A stretch of DNA of 64,000 bases, from contig CM055749.1 in assembly GCA_029465975.1 (NCBI GenBank), positions 12,821,697 to 12,885,696 on the forward strand, in the 5' to 3' direction. The notes below the pieces were generated by a model. That model was given only the letters and a program-made list of their open reading frames with translations, did not search any database and was not told the DNA's origin. Made by a program: the position numbers and the translations under genes. Below are positions 1 to 11,900 of this stretch, piece by piece. The first letter of the stretch is position 1; each line of letters begins with the position of its first letter. Origin of the DNA: Dallia pectoralis (taxonomy: Eukaryota; Chordata; Actinopteri; Esociformes; Umbridae).

Positions 1-204
1 GTGCACAGGGGCAAGTGACACATTTTAGGCTTTAAACTAGTGGTGAAGACCTCAGTGCCTTAGACTGCGCTGCTGCCAATGGGCTGTGGAAAGTGATGTT
101 AACCTTGTGCTGGTTTAGAGTGTTAAATTTTATTACGTAAACAGGTTTAACAGATTTTTTTATTTGCCAGTACTTATTTGCATTGCAATTATCTGTGTTT
201 CAAG

Positions 205-304
205 GTTGTCAGAGGATCGCGTGGGAGACATCTGCAATGCCTGTGTGTTGTTGGTAAAAAGGTGGAAAAAACTGCCTAAGGGCTCCAAGAAGAACTGGAA
301 CCAT
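205..304 (+). CDS. sinhcaf: sinhcaf coding exon with the GDICNACVLLVKRWKKLP block
   Basis: Preceded by a TTTCAAG acceptor and followed by GTAAGA. The first base completes a split Gly codon; 33 whole codons follow, ending in WNH. The CNAC pair is the conserved Cys motif of the family. Confidence 0.92.
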
Positions 305-2106
305 GTAAGAACTTATTCAATTACAGTTACCAAGTGCTGTCCCTTTTTACTGTTCTTGTAGTGTTACACATATTTAGGTAATAACATGTATTATATGACA
401 CTAGGTTGTGGATGCTAGAGCTGGGCCCGGCTTTAAGCTAACCAAACCCAAGAAAATGAAGAACAGTGACGGGAAGAAAAAAAGCAAGCTAAGGAGGCTG
501 CACAAGTTAAAACGACAAAGTAGGGCACTTGTACTTATTAATTAAAACAATACTAAATACTCTTTTAGCATTTATGCCAATTTTACTTCAATCTGTAGGC
601 CTACTCCTAGATTGACATGCACGTGTACCTTGTGACAAAGCCAACTAAATGGCCATGTTTGCCCTTTCAGACTCTGATGCCCACAGCACCACCTCTAGCA
701 TGTCTCCATGCCAGTCGCCGAGCTATGAGTCCGATGATGGCTCAGACATTGAATCCAAACAGAGGCGCCCCACCCCTTCAGTCTTTTCCTTCCTGGACCT
801 GTCATATTGGAAAAGGTAAGCCTAAAAAGGGTTAAATTCCAATGTGTTTGAAAAGTATATTTAAAAAGCCTGATTAATTGGGATAGCAAAAGTAGCTCCA
901 ATTTAAAATGGCTGTCTATCGCAGTTTGGAAATATCCAATTGCATCTATGGCCCTGTATCATCACACCATCAAATGAATTCAGGGGAGTTGAAGATTGCC
1001 ACAAGCTTTCCTTTTTTGCCATCTGCACCAATCCATGCTGCATCCGACACAGTGGACCTCTTGTTAGTTTTGCAGCATCTGAGCTCTCTGCAGAGAGACA
1101 CTAAAGGGTAACGAGACTCCTTCACCCAGGAAAATGCTGGCTCATTTGTGGTTCCCATTGCGTTACCTAGCCCCTTGTCAGCTAGCTGCACAGTCGCAGT
1201 TTAAACTTCGATTGAGGTGGTCAGCTTGCTGTTATGAAATAGCGCCATCGACGTGTGCACTGGTCTGGAACAGTTTTCTTTTAGAACTAATAAACTATAA
1301 TCTACCTCAATCTTTTGATTGAAATCAAAACACAACTCGCGCAAACAAATAATTACACATGGCTCATTAACTTGTCAAAGTTAATAACAACCTTTTTTAC
1401 CACATTGCTATCAAATCGGGACAAGAGAACATTGACGGGGCTTGGTCTGCCTTGGTCCAGTAGAGGGCAGTATTGGCACATTTCCACCCAGGATGGAACA
1501 GCACTGCCCCAGGACACATCTCAAACTTTGACTGCTCTTTGTTCATGGCTCGTTCATAATGGTAAATCAGACATTACAAAATTGAGTGGTGAAAGTGAAG
1601 CCCAATAAAAATTTTCAAAATAAATAGCTACCTGCGCTATGTTAAGAAACTTTTGAAAGGGGAATACTGACAACTATTAAACAATATAAATTTATTTCTT
1701 AATGTCTGTAAATGTTTTGACCTTCTCTTTTGTCATGTTTGAACCTCTGCTTAAAATGGACTCGGCCAGTACATATCAATAGAACAAAATACGTTTATTA
1801 ATTTAGTATGCTACAATACCTTTTATTCTTCTTGTCTTGGTTAGACCTACTGGTATACGAAAAATCTGCATAAATTGTATGTCCTGTAAAAATATATTTA
1901 TTATGGATCCTTTTCCCTGTAGGCAAAAAGTATGTTGTGGGATTGTCTACAAAGGGCGTTTTGGTGAGGTGATGATTGACCCACGTCTCTTCAAGCCCTG
2001 CTGCAGCTCCAAGAAGCAGGAGGCTTTGGATCCAATGCAGGACACACACCTTCCTCTTCCTGCCGTTCTCCCTCCGCTCCCAGAAGCCCTGAAAGAGGGC
2101 TGGTGA
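205..2106 (+). CDS. sinhcaf: SINHCAF/FAM60A, 3' four coding exons (partial gene)
   Basis: Subunit of the nuclear Sin3-HDAC co-repressor complex. Exons are 205-304, 405-519, 671-815 and 1923-2106, all with AG/GT borders and matching phases; the stop TGA is at 2104-2106. The spliced reading frame gives about 180 C-terminal residues. They contain the family's blocks in order: GDICNACVLLVKRWKKLP, then VVDARAGP, a basic stretch, a Ser-rich segment with SDDGSDIE, then VFSFLDLSYWKR and CCGIVYKGRFGEV, and a C-terminus ending in EGW as I recall for mammalian FAM60A. The first exons, encoding the N-terminal Cys-rich region, lie upstream of the window. Fish have more than one copy (sinhcaf and a 'like' paralogue) and I cannot tell which this is. 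The basic segment after VVDARAGP is more diverged than the rest, which fits the paralogue. Family call is secure; paralogue is open. Confidence 0.93.
405..519 (+). CDS. sinhcaf: sinhcaf coding exon, VVDARAGP plus basic region
   Basis: Acceptor ACTAG, donor GTAGGG. It opens with VVDARAGPGFKLTKPKK and continues into a Lys/Arg-rich stretch ending KLKRQ, with a one-base overhang. Confidence 0.9.
671..815 (+). CDS. sinhcaf: sinhcaf coding exon, Ser-rich linker and FSFLDLSYWKR
   Basis: Acceptor CCCTTTCAG, donor GTAAGC. The reading frame holds the family's SDAHSTTSS opening, the acidic SDDGSDIE patch and the strongly conserved VFSFLDLSYWK end. Confidence 0.92.
816..1922 (+). other. sinhcaf intron 3 of the visible part
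   Basis: About 1.1 kb of AT-rich intron. I see no coding exon or repeat in it. An AATAAA-like string near 1605 could only matter for premature polyadenylation. Confidence 0.7.
1923..2106 (+). CDS. sinhcaf: sinhcaf last coding exon
   Basis: Acceptor TTCCCTGTAG. Encodes QKVCCGIVYKGRFGEVMID, then RLFKPCC and a Pro-rich tail, with stop TGA at 2104-2106. This is the best conserved end of the family. Confidence 0.93.
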
Positions 2107-4225
2107 TTGCTCTACTGCACCCCCTGGTGGTGTACACTCTACACGATGTCTCCAGTGGCAGACTCCCTCATAACCATTAATTAATTCTGTGTATTTAGTC
2201 GGCAAAATTATTTTTCTATTTTTTCTTCTTTGAAATGGTTATTTTTATTTTATACAATGCTGTTTTTTTAAGAGAACTCAAATACCGAAAACCTTTTTTT
2301 ATATATGCATTAGTGTACTATTTATAGGATGAGAAGGCAGAATTATATTTGGCCTTGAAGGGCCCACTATCCAGGTCTTGTTGCAACATTTAACATTTTC
2401 TGTGTTACTAGTCTTTGTATATATTAGGTTCTTATTTCCGCATACAAAGTTTTTCAGCTGTTTAATTGGTGAAGTAATATGTGTGCTCATATGCAAGACT
2501 CAACCAGCTAGAATTCTAAAGGAAGCTATTTTGCATTGATTGATTTTGTAGGGGTTTCATATGCATTTTTCCCTCAAACACTCAGATAAATTAGATTTAT
2601 AGCATCCTAATGTGTTGAGGGCTATGGGGGGTTAGGAGTGCTAAGTACATGTATACAGTATGAATGGCCTTTACGTGGACTTTTTTTATCGTATGCATGT
2701 ATTGTCTCCCTCCCACAAATTAATGACAGCCACTGAGTAGTTATTGTCGCGTCCTTACCATGAGTTTACTGATTGCTTTTCAGCAATTTCATGCAAGTGA
2801 ATCACGATGGATTGAGTTGAACTCATCTTTGTCTTGGAATGAAATCCAGTTATTTATTTTTATTGTCTTCCATGAATTAAAAATGCATATTATACAAGGA
2901 TAATGTTTAAGTGGTGTTGTGTATATACACATGTGTGTGTTGGCCCAAATCAGTTTTATTGGACAAAATTGACAACATATTTTTTCAAACCACAACATGT
3001 GTACAGATGCTTAACGATTTTTCTTTGATTTTGAGGCATTATTTTTATGGGATCTCTTGAAACAAAGCTGTTAACACAAGCCATCCAATTCAGATTGTTT
3101 TCCCCAAAAATATTATGAGCTTTTTGTAGGCTTTTTCTGAAAGTACGGCACAGTACAGGAAGTGCATTTGCAGGCAGTAATTTTTTTGTCATTTTTATGC
3201 ATTAATTGTTTTGCCTGCTTTACACCATGTGTTCTAAGAGATTTAAGACTAATCAATACTTTACAATTTGTTCTTTATGGGCTTGTTGTCTGCATCCTTG
3301 TATTATGTATGTTTTTTAATATTTTTATTGAAATACATAAAAACGGCAATTTAATGCTGGGACTATGCAGGAAATATGAATGTGAGACATTTATAAAATG
3401 TAGTGTTTGTCGGACCATTTTTTCCTGCTTCTAATTTCTACCAAATTTGAGATTTTTAACAACTTAAAATATTTAATGCTTCTCTGTCATAATGCAACTG
3501 TCTCAAGGGACATATGTTTTTTTGTTAGTATTCAGGTTAAACAGATAAGATGTGTACCTTTGGTAAATGGTCTGATTACACATGGGCATTCTTTTTTTTT
3601 CTTTTTTGTTTTAAGATATGCAGATGGGTAGCCTGAGCCAGTCTGTTTTTGCCGTCATGTCAGCTTTTTGTAATTCATGGTCATGCCCTAAACATAAGGC
3701 TTGACAATGAATCCAATGGACTCTGCAAGAGAGCAGGCAGGCTTGGCTGGTAGACAGGCTATCCTGTTGTGCAATGTATTTGTGTGATTTGTGTCAATAT
3801 ATACTGTTTAAATTTGGTTATTGAAACGGTTGGTTGTGTGGCAGGGTAGAATTGAACCTAGTTCTGTATCTGAAATAATGTCATTAAAAGGAGAGACGCT
3901 GCTTCCTTTATCAGGATGGAAATGTTAACTTTTTGTATATAGGGAGATGCCTTATTTACTTTTTCAAGGTACATTTTTGATAATATGAGGCGTGGCTTAT
4001 TAAAATTAGCTGTTTTTCATTATGAAATGTAATCTGACATGTCGTTTTATATTTATTTATTCCTCATCTGTTTAATACTGACGCTGTTCATTGAACCGTT
4101 AGGACCTTCCAGTTATTTCGACTTTCTGCACTTCTTTCGAATTTCGATTATTTCAAAATGTTTTCTATAATGCTATTTTGTATATCAATTGTATTAGTTA
4201 TGTCTTGTAATAAAACACAGAATAT
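2107..4225 (+). other. sinhcaf: sinhcaf 3' UTR
   Basis: AU-rich sequence without open reading frames of note. It ends with AATAAA at 4209-4214 followed by a GT-rich stretch (about 4227-4243) that looks like a downstream cleavage element, so cleavage is placed near 4225. It holds three UGUAUAUA octamers (2416-2423, 2930-2937, 3934-3941), which fit the Pumilio consensus. A later AATAAA at about 4535 could give a longer form. Confidence 0.65.
4209..4214 (+). promoter_or_regulatory. Poly(A) signal of sinhcaf
   Basis: Canonical AATAAA followed about 15 bases later by TGTTGTGTG, a typical GU-rich downstream element. Confidence 0.6.
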
Positions 4226-4230
4226 ACTCT

Positions 4231-5508
4231 TGTTGTGTGATTTTCCTGTTAACCGCCAGGTGGTGGTCAAACGTAACATAACACCGAAGACAAGCAGTGA
4301 TTCTCAAACCCTCTTGTAATGTATACTACGCCCTTGTTTTAAGTCATCTCTGAGATACACGTCCATCAACTTCAGGACATACTCGTGCCTCGATGCAATA
4401 CCTGGTCCCCTTCAAATTAGTAAAACATGCATGAAATTAAGTATCGGCACCATTGTCTAAGAAGAATGATACATAAGTATCAATTATAGATGCATTTAGA
4501 ATGTTGTATTGGTCTTGTATCGATATTTGATGTAAATAAAAGAACATGTGGTATCATTAGGTGCCTACCCCATATTTAGTCTAAAAATGAGTAAACACAA
4601 AACTTAGTAGGGGGGTTGGTCGTCCCACACTCGCTTTAAGGGGCGGCTGGCTCGTGTAATTTCCCCAACAACCTAAATAAATTTGCTCTGCCTTTGCATT
4701 TTGGGCATTTATGCAAATCCCAGAAGCCAGTGTGAAGGTGCAAATAGAGGCCCTGTGAAGTGTAGTTAGGAGAGGGTACTTTGTGATTTGTCATTAGTCT
4801 CGTTACAGCCATCAATCATCAAGCCTAATGACGAGTTGCGCCTGACCGCAGTTCACAATAGCTCAGTCTAATACGTTGATTGCTCAAACCTACAATATTG
4901 TAATTGAATAGACCGGAACCATACGTGACAATGCTTGAACGTAGACTACCTGTTGATAGAGTGGGTTTCTGCAAAAACAATTGGATTATTTTCAGTCTGA
5001 AATAATGGTACCGCTGACACTTACCCTGAGCTGTCCATGGGACATCTTTCATGAATACTTACATGGTTACACATGTATATATTCTGTTATACTGGCACAG
5101 CCGAGCATATAGTCGTTAAAACAGCCTATAGGAAAAACCCATTAGCCTGGATACAGAGGAGCGCTTCTTCTGCGCAACTGCGCTATTAACACATCAGGAG
5201 TTTGCGCAACAGAGGGGTTTCAAAGGAGGGCACTTGGATCCTCGACACAGACTACACGAGTCGAGCAGTCAAGTGTGAAATACAAAGGAGATCATTTATG
5301 ACTACTGTTTTACGTGTTAGATATGCAGGGTCACTTTAATTATGTAACCAACTAGATAATGTGGAAGAGCTCAGCACATGTGGATGTAGTGCAGATGGGC
5401 AAACATAAGATGGTCACACTGAGTCAGGAGCGGAGGAACAGTTCGGGATCCAGTTTTTCCAGCGGATCTCAGGGGCACACTTGACTGTGGTCCTACAATC
5501 AGCTGCAT
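4231..5508. other. Intergenic region between sinhcaf and scube2
   Basis: About 1.3 kb between two same-strand genes. No coding exon is seen. The distal part must include the upstream promoter of scube2, but I recognise no specific site except the TATA-like box listed separately. Confidence 0.6.
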
Positions 5509-5514
5509 TATAAA
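5509..5514 (+). promoter_or_regulatory. Candidate TATA box of scube2
   Basis: TATAAA preceded by a CAGCTG E-box at about 5500-5505. If used, transcription would start near 5540 and give a 5' UTR of about 340 bases that includes the CT/CA microsatellite. Inference from position only. Confidence 0.35.
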
Positions 5515-5603
5515 TGACTTTCAATGCTTAATGTCTGTTTAGTAGGCGTATGGGGTCGGATACTTCACTATAATAGTTGGGAGTCAAGAGGGTAAACCAA
5601 GCG

Positions 5604-5660
5604 CGCTCTCTCTCTCTCAGTCTCTCTCTCACACACGCACGCTCGCACACACGCTCGCAC

Positions 5661-5732
<72 letters not shown>
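5604..5732. repeat. (CT)n/(CA)n microsatellite
   Basis: A CT-rich tract (about 5604-5630) runs through imperfect CA/CG-containing repeats into an uninterrupted CA run of about 33 units from 5666 to 5732. It lies 147 bases before the scube2 start codon, probably inside the 5' UTR or proximal promoter. Confidence 0.95.
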
Positions 5733-5734
<2 letters not shown>

Positions 5735-5878
5735 GATCCTCTCTCTCAAACACTCGGTCTTTTCTCTTTACAAACCACTCGATTGACAGGCTAGAATGAG
5801 AATGAGGTGGACACTGGGTCAGGAGTCCAGTGCAAACCCGTCCTATTGAGGAGCCCTGTAACCTTGGATCATCTCACC

Positions 5879-5966
5879 ATGGGAGCTGTTTGTACTGCTG
5901 GGGACCTGTGTTGGTTTTTGCTCTTGTTAAATATCCGCCAAAGCGCTACTCTTCTGGAGAACCGAG
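5879..5966 (+). CDS. scube2: scube2 exon 1: start and signal peptide
   Basis: CACCATGG is a good Kozak context. Encodes MGAVCTAGDLCWFLLLLN and a short polar segment. The hydrophobic core CWFLLLL fits a secretion signal. An in-frame upstream ATG at 5807 would add 24 residues in front of the signal and is less likely. Donor GTAGGA, phase 1. Confidence 0.88.
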
Positions 5967-8900
5967 GTAGGATTTCTGAGTCTCAGAGGCCGCTTTTATA
6001 CATTGTTTGCACTGCTATTTTAAAGACACAGTTTCACAATATTCTGCAGACTTTTCTGTGCACTTTTACAATTTGGAAAAGCTTTACATTACAGGCCTAC
6101 ATTTAAATGTGTATATATGTATATATATATATATACATACTGCTGCTTTCAGATTCACTTAATGGCAAATGTAGACTACCAATGATGAAATGGAGCCAGG
6201 CTTTTATCTTCTAATAAGTTTTAACACTTGGGAATAATACATCAGGATGAATGGTTTCAACATTTTGTAAACTATAGTATTCTGAACCTCGAGGTATTTA
6301 ATTAAATTCGTAGAGCACCATCTCATCTCATAATCGCATTGATTAAAATACAGATTGTTGATATTCACAGTATTATATTTTAATGTGCCTTCCATATCCA
6401 GATCCATGCTCTGAAGGAAGTGATGGCTGTCACATTGATGCTATTTGTCAAAACACCCAAGCATCCTACAAGTGCACGTGTAAAGCAGGCTTTAAAGGTG
6501 ATGGTAAACACTGTGAAGGTAATTATCTCTTATGCAATTCCCTATACTTTTAACGTTTAAATACTATATCAACCTGCATTCATGTAACAGAAACCATCTA
6601 CCTACACACTTTCATTTAAAATTTTCTCATATTATCCACTTAGGCTTAAAGCATGTATTTAAATGGTGTAGATCTTGTTTAACAGAGTTGTTTTTGACTA
6701 GATACTGAAATGGCAAACAATCATCAAGCTTGGCCTGTTTTCTTGTTTCTTAGACATGGATGAATGTGATATGGAGTACAATGGTGGCTGTGTACATGAA
6801 TGTAACAACATACCAGGCAATTATCGTTGCACTTGCCATGATGGATTCAATTTAGCACACGACGGACATAATTGTCTAGGTAAGGGACATTTAAAACTAT
6901 AAGCTAATCAAATGTCTAGTTGCAATATTTTGTGTTGAAGCATTACACTCATAAGAATTACTTTTTTATCCATTACATTAAAGGATCCCTCAGCTGTCCT
7001 CTAGGACAACCATGTGACACTTTTTAGTTTTAGTTATATAACTGTTTATGCAGAGATATTCTACATGGAATAAAGTTTTAATAGAATCCAAAAAACGTTC
7101 TCCTGGGAATCATAAACGGTTCTCTTATGAGTACACCACAATAACCATATATTAAACAGCTAAGAACGTAAACACTGACAGGCAACTGTTTGGAATGGTT
7201 CTTGTGTTAAAGTGTATTGGTGAACGGCCATATAGCCGATAACATGTTAGACATGTACACATGCCTCTGCATGACAGAAACATTGTGTTGGTCCATGACC
7301 CCGTTGTTCCTGTCTAGAGAATTTGTTTCTATTAATCGACAATATGGCCTTCAAGTAAACGCCTTCTACTACAAGTAAATAGAACCTTTGAATCGTCCGT
7401 TATTCAACCGGCCTGCGATGCAATCTCCCGACTCTCCCTGCAGATGTGAACGAGTGTGTGTTTAACAATGGAGGCTGCCAGCAGACATGTGTCAACACCA
7501 TGGGGAGTTATGAGTGTCGCTGCATCCAAGGCTTTTTCCTCAGTGACAACCAGCACACATGTATCCACCGCTCTGTGGGTGAGTGCTTCCGGAACAACTC
7601 CTCTGTGATTCTCGGCTTTCCACACCGACTCCCACCATTCACATGTAAACATGTGTGTTGTATCTGTATGAACGCAGACATCTGTTCTATTTCAGTCTCC
7701 TTTTTCCTGTATGTTTTAATGTGTGTGCGTGTGTGCGCGCGCACGCACGCACGCGTGTGTGTAATATAGGCAACTAAGCCATGTTCGGGACACAGCAGAG
7801 AATTATCGTGCTAATTCTCAAATGCTCACATACAAGAGTTTGATTGACAGCACAATGAGGAATGACAGCTTTTAAGTCGGGTCCCCTCTCTTTGGCTTTA
7901 TCTAGAGCAGTTGGGCTCCAAAGGACTCATGCTGTGGGAAAAGGAGCCCCATGTCCCAGAGAACAAAACAAGTTAATAACTGCAACACTTGGGCCTTTGT
8001 GGCCTGTGTCATAGATGAGAATAAAGCTCCTTTTTATGTCTATAGCTTTTCAGCCTCAAGTATTGTTGTTTTCCTCTCACCAAACTCAGCAAAGAGATGC
8101 AAAGGCTTTCCACCCCATTGGGTTTCTCCTCTAAAAATCTGCTGAATTCTACAAACACATCCACTCAGCCATTGAACCGTGTATTTAAAAACAGCTGCTC
8201 TGCGCAGTGGCCTGGATAGAAGGTTAGACAATGATAATATTAAAGTCACAGAATAGTTTCCGTTTGTTCTTATTGACTTTGAGAATAACCTCTCAGCCCG
8301 TCACCCAATGGACTTTACTCTTTGTCCTTTCCCACCGTTTGGGTTTCCATCCCTCCGTTTGACATGGCTTGAAAACAGCTAAGCCAGACCTCTCTTCATT
8401 TTGATCTGCACATTTGATGGGTCCATATCACATGCATGTCAGTTCATTGGATTATAACTCTTTAGGCAGGGGTAATGTTTATCAGGGTCCAGTCCGATTT
8501 TCGCCAAGGTGCCTTTAACATTCTATTTTGAGACATAATTGATCTGTCTAGCCTCTGTGTTTCAATACCATATGTTGTATTTATAACAACATCTAAGTAC
8601 AATAGTAGTACAAAGGTAATCATAGAAGCTAATATTTATAACAACATGTAAGTACAATAGCATAACCAAGGTAATCATAGAAGCTAATATTTATAACAAC
8701 ATGTAAGTACAATAGCATAACCAAGGTAATCATAGAAGCTAATATTTATAACAACATGTAAGTACAATAGCATAACCAAGGTAATCATAGAAGCTAATAT
8801 TTATAACAACATGTAAGTACAATAGCATAACCAAGGTAATCATGCAGGCTAATATGTTCCAGAGGGTCTCAGCTGTATGAACAGGGAGCATGGCTGTGCT

Positions 8901-11900
8901 CACATCTGCAAAGAGACACCCAAGGGGGGTGTGGCCTGCGAGTGCCGCCCAGGATTCCTGCTGGCCAGGAACCAAAGAGGCTGCATCTGTAAGTGGAACG
9001 TTTGTCACGTAAACACATAGCTACAGTAGCTTAACCAAAACCCCTGTGTGTATAACCCGTGGGTCGACTCACGTCTTGTGTCACTGGCCTAGTGACCTGT
9101 AACCATGGTAACGGAGGGTGCCAGCACACGTGTGAAGACACAGAACAGGGACCTATATGCAGGTGCCATGTGAGGTACGCCCTGCAGCCTGATGGAAGGT
9201 CCTGTGTAGGTAAGAGCTGACCAACCGTATCCATGTATCGTCCCTCACCAGTTACTCATTTATCTGTTAGCATATTTACACCGATCAGCCATAAAAGTAT
9301 GACCATCCTGAGTGCTCTGAGGCTACACAGCCCCATACGCAACAAACTGCGACGCACACCGCCTGGCTATCACAAAGTTGCTCAGGTCGTTTTGCTTGGC
9401 CGACTCAACTTTTTAGGACAAAATGTGCACTTGCTGCCTAATATACCCAGTGGGTGGATATATTCTGTGTGGTCAGAATGTTACGGCTGATCTGTGCATA
9501 TACGGAAACCCACTTACCATGTCAACATCTATGCCTGGGCCCTCCTTGCGATTTCAATCATCAAACTTCTAAATGCTGAAAACTCACCTGATTAAATAAT
9601 CACATCTTGAGACTGTGAATCCTGTCTGAAGGGGCTTGTCAGGTCTTCTGATAGCCAGTGTGTATTTATATTGCTAGCACACCGTGGCTATGATAAGCAT
9701 GAAGAGGCAGCGTACTGGATGCCTGTGGGTAGTATCTGTTCCTCCTACCATGCAGCTAACTGGCAGGTCCCGGATTATCACAACTGTCTTCAGCTCCTTC
9801 TCTTGTCTTATCTGCCGTACACATAGAGAGCCACACTGCATGCCTTAGAAAAGACAGAGCTCTGTTGAGATATGTGTTGAAGAAATCCTGTAGATGTTTT
9901 GGAAAAATTGTCCGTCGCTGATGGTTTCACTATTGGGGTGCCAGGACATAAAGTTAGAAAATTGACTGGAAAAAGTCTCCATTTCTGCTCTCTAGGCAAG
10001 CACCACAGTCTTGAAGATGATTAAACCGTCAACTGGTTTTCAGTACAGTGTGCAGATACAAGCTGTAGCTATTTGAGTTGGGGCTTAACGTCTCTCTGTG
10101 TCTATGTGTATTACAGAGCGAGCTGAGGCAACTACTGAGAGCTCTGATCACAACGCCACGTCCTTTGCCGAAGTGGACAAACGTGTCAAACGCAGACTGC
10201 TCATGGGTACTAATTGTTTAACTGCCAATTTTCATTGCTATTATACCCATAAATAGCCAGTTAGCCACACATAACCCACTTAAATATACAATGTACTCAA
10301 CTACTGACGGAGGTTAGTCACTCAGTTGAGCTATTTGAATGAATTGGGTTTTTGCGGGTCACGCAAATCAGCCGTGGGGGTTTTTCGAAGGGAGGCACGG
10401 TGAAGTGAACCAAGGCATTCCACAAGCTTTAGAGCAAACTGTGAAATTACTATGGACTTTCACTTTCTCACCACTGATTCCTCCACTGAAAAATATGCTT
10501 TTGTGAAAGTGTGGTACATTTGACATGTATATCATTTGACATATATATTATTTAACGTATATACACACATATATATATATAAATTTTACGTGTATATATA
10601 CATATATATATACATTTGACGTGTGTATATATATATATATTATTAGTTTTTATTCATACAAATAATTACAATTGCATAATAACAATAATAACCTGTACAA
10701 TATACACCCAATAAAAAACTTTTTATAGAAGTTGAATTTTAATGCATTATAACTTAAAAAAGATAAATATAATAGCACATTAAAGCTAACAAAGACCGAT
10801 CAATACATTATAAGCAGATACAATTTAAACTAAACCTTAAGCAGTCCTGTAAATGGCACAATAGTTTCAAGCATGCGTTTAATCAGAAGCTTTACATGGA
10901 GTATGAAGCTGGAAGCTCCTCCAAGAGCGCTTTGTAAATGTACAAAGTGCTGGTTGCGTCTTTCGTAAAGTCTTTCAGTGATGCAAAATACGGTAAAACT
11001 ATCACTGGAGCTAAATATATGTGTTAAATATATTGCTCTCAGTCATGGTGGGCTGCCGTCTCAACATACACACCTCATAAGACTGTATCTGCTGCTTCTC
11101 CAAGCTCAGTGTCTCAGACTTCCGCAGTAGTCTCAGCAATGTCAGTCATTAGAAAACCCGGGTTCATTGATCACCATATAGCACTATTAGGAGTGTTCAT
11201 TTTAGAATAGTATACAGTGTATAACAGGAGTGTGGTGACCTTGAATCTTCAGAGACCTGCGCGGTGAATAACGGAGGCTGTGACTGCACCTGTAAGGACA
11301 CATCCACAGGAGTCCGCTGTAGCTGTCCTGTAGGCTTCACACTGCAGGCTGACGGAAAGACGTGCAAAGGTCAGATCAGTAGTCTCTCATCTGTGTTACC
11401 TTCATCTAATATGAATGTGTCCCAAATAGCGGCCTGTTATCTTTGGACCACTTCTCATATAGGGCTTTAGTGCCACCTAGCCCTATCTCACCTGTTAATA
11501 CCGAATGTCATGTTGAGTAACACATTGAATGTCATGTTGAGTAACACATTGCATGTCATGTTGAGTAACACATTGAATGTCATGTTGAGTAACACATTGA
11601 ATGTCATTTGGAGTAACTTAACCTTAACCTTAACTTAACCCTCCCTCAGACATTGACGAGTGTGAGCTGCAAAACGGCGGTTGCGAACACTTCTGCAGGA
11701 ACACCATCGGCAGCTTTGAATGCAACTGCAGAAAGGGTTTCAAGCTGCTTACTGATGAACACTCTTGCCAGGGTAGGCTTCCCCTTTCTGTCTGCCATTC
11801 CTCCATCCAGGGAGGGGGTTGAAACACTCTCTTACTATCTGGGGATGTTGTTGTGTGAAGCTGAGCTGCGGGAAGATAAGACAGACAGGGTGGGACATTT

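Noticed and set aside
5528..5786. Cys/Val and His/Thr repeat frames
   Set aside because: Translations of the (CA)n/(GT)n microsatellite.
5807..5878. Upstream in-frame ATG of scube2
   Set aside because: It would place 24 polar residues before the signal peptide; the ATG at 5879 has a better Kozak context.
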